Positions 62,342 to 64,000 of a stretch of 64,000 nt of DNA are shown one piece after another. This DNA is from Rosa chinensis (lineage: Eukaryota > Streptophyta > Magnoliopsida > Rosales > Rosaceae). A model generated the notes under the pieces. The model ran no database searches, was not told the DNA's origin, and worked only from the letters and a program-made list of their open reading frames with translations. A program made the translations under genes and the position numbers. The stretch lies in NCBI RefSeq assembly GCF_002994745.2, contig NC_037090.1, positions 40,605,001 to 40,669,000 on the forward strand. The letters run 5' to 3'. The stretch's first letter is position 1. Each line of letters starts with the position of its first letter.

Positions 62342-64000
62342 CTGGACTCCAACAGGTTTATCACAAACATTTATTCTACTAAGAGGGATGCATAGTACCT
62401 TATGACCAATATCATGTGGGAAGATTGCATGAACCACCGCTGGGATCCACTGTCTTGTACTGGAATCGATCAAGTCCGACACCCATTCAAACACATAGTT
62501 AGGAGGTTTTTGGATTAAAAACTGTTGACAGTTTGGGATCCATTTGTCCTCCCAAATGTTTACTTGAGCTCCATTTCCAATGCACCATTGAACTCCAGCT
62601 TTAAGTATTGGCCTTCCACTTAAGATACTTCTCCAAGAGTAAGATGGAGAGTCACCTAACTCATCCTCCCAAAAGGAGCAGTTCGGATAATACTTTTCCT
62701 TGTAAAGTCTTGCTATCAGAGAGTGAGGATTGGAAAATAGTCTCCATCCCTGCTTTCTAAGCATAGCCAGATTGTATGCATAAATGTTTTTGAAGCCCAT
62801 TCCACCTTCAAGCTTTGTGAGGCACAACTTCTCCCAACTCCTCTAATGTATCTTTTTCTTATCATCTGTGTCACCCCAGAAGAATGATGCACATAGTTGA
62901 TGGATATCATCACAAAGAGCTTTTGGCAATAAGTAACAATTCATTGCATACAAAGGCATAGTCTGAGTGGCTTTAATGAGAATTTCCTTACCAGCTGCAC
63001 TTAGGATCTTTGCTTTCCAGCTAACCAACTTCTTTGTCAGTTTATCTTTAATGTAAGCAAAAATTGCAGATTTGGATCGTCCAACTCTCATAGGTAAACC
63101 CAAGTATTTGTCATACTCTTTGACACATTGGACTCCCAAAATTAAATCCAACTCTTGTTGTCGGTCATCCTTGACATTATTACTGAAGACAACATTACTT
63201 TTCTGGAAATTTACCTTCTGTCCCGAGGCTTGTTCATAGGTATCTAGAATTAATTTGTATTGTAAACATTCTTCTTTTGTAGCAGAGCCAAATAGTATAC
63301 TGTCGTCTGCAAAGAAAAGGTGATGTAAAGTAGGGGCCCTGAATGGTGTGTTGTTGCACAACTTGGGATATTAGTGCTGACAAACCTTCGCTGCACAGTA
63401 TGAATAGGTAAGGTGACAAAGGATCACCCTGCCTGATGCCCCTCGTGGGAGTAATTAGAGAGGAAGGTTCACCCTGGATGAGAACAGAGTAAGCTGTAGA
63501 TGTTACACAATTCATGATAATCTGAACCCATTGAGGTGCAAAACCCAGTTTTGTCGGAATGGCATATATAGACGACCAGTCTAGTCTATCATAGGCCTTA
63601 GAGATGTCAAGCTTCAAAGAGAAGAAACCCGCCTCTTGATGTCTTAACTTGTGCATGAAGTGTTTAGCTTCATTTTCCACCAACGTATTATCAAAGATCA
63701 ATCTGCCCGGAACATAGGCACTTTGCAATGGGGACACAATATCAGGAAGACAAATTTTCAATCTATTTGCCACCACCTTAGAGCTTATTCTGCAAATAAC
63801 GTTAGATAGAACAATATGACGAAAGTGCATTGCTTCTTTAGGTTCTTTGAACTTGGGTATCAAGCAAAGATAAGTATAGTTTGCTTCCGGCCACATTTCC
63901 CCATAAGCAAGCAACTTTCTCACTGCTAAACACATATCATGATAAACAATATCCTAATATTTTTGATGGAAAAAAGGAGACATACCATCCGGGTCTGGGC

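Larger units (their letters stand above)
61219..64000 (-). mobile_element. LINE (L1-type) ORF2 remnant, 5' end beyond the window
   Basis: On the minus strand the reverse transcriptase starts at the window edge: YTYLCLIPKFKEPKEAMHFR, SAYVPGRLIFDNTLVENEAK, FSLKLDISKAYDRLDW (motif A, about 63600) and TRGIRQGDPLSPYLFILCSE. After a frameshift comes HHLFFADDSILFGSA (motif C with the catalytic FADD, about 63305), then YDKYLGLPMRVGRSK. A thumb-like region (62827-62400) follows, then a zf-RVT domain (62260-61901: CLLCSHRYEDIAHVFCHCPI) and an RNase H-like domain (61838-61377: WKLNVDGSF, GGVLRDDTRQFWAAF). The 3' end is a ...TTTGATT plus poly(A) tail (plus-strand T run at about 61219-61230). At least four frame breaks show that it is dead. 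Confidence 0.88.

Overview
The window is nuclear DNA from a flowering plant, most likely a eudicot. It is AT-rich, its genes carry spliceosomal GT-AG introns, and it contains every major class of plant transposable element. I cannot fix the genus from the sequence. Only one gene looks intact: a 12-exon cytoplasmic tryptophanyl-tRNA synthetase (46003-51321, + strand, 398 codons). Nearly everything else is transposons nested in transposons, plus fragments of host genes that were captured or interrupted by them.

Left block (1-15044). An outer, minus-oriented Ty3-type LTR retrotransposon has its left LTR at about 721-1208 and its right LTR at 13347-15044. Inside it sits a Mutator-like terminal-inverted-repeat element (3312-11983) with a perfect 9-bp target duplication. 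That element contains two related hAT-type elements (3923-7017 and 7163-11694). One hAT is split by a solo LTR (3929-6242, 5-bp duplication) and by a snapback element (6312-6502). The other is split by a gypsy element that has lost one LTR (7570-11509).

Middle block (15050-37740). Short gene remnants (15056-16660) are followed by a truncated LTR (16735-18064) and another LTR-like unit (18065-20020). This unit is interrupted by a hAT element (20021-37453) with an 8-bp duplication. The hAT transposase tail is split by two insertions, and removing each insertion with one target copy restores its reading frame. The first is a solo LTR that contains a second solo LTR of the same family (20701-26232, inner copy 21465-24371). 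The second is an unusual head-to-head LTR pair (26392-36893), both of whose outer ends are LTR starts. This pair is itself interrupted by a 7.36-kb CACTA element (28521-35875) that carries a broken, intron-containing fragment of IMP dehydrogenase and a 1.5-kb ATT microsatellite.

Right block (37745-64000). Minus-oriented gypsy remnants (37745-41010) hold a Harbinger-type MITE (40374-40650). LTR fragments and a probable leader region precede the tRNA synthetase gene, and a small hAT (51587-52488) lies just after it. A complete but defective copia element (53947-58187) interrupts the last coding part of an unidentified minus-strand gene. It carries an antisense fragment of a type II phosphatidylinositol 4-kinase gamma gene in its gag region and a SINE-like scrap in its integrase. 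A long-TIR element (58634-60228) holds a fragment of a GH17 beta-1,3-glucanase. The window ends inside a minus-strand LINE with reverse transcriptase, zf-RVT and RNase H regions (about 61219-64000).

The most notable points are three separate host-gene fragments inside three different transposon classes within about 31 kb, the head-to-head LTR pair with a clean target duplication, and the deep nesting that target duplications allow to be ordered in time.
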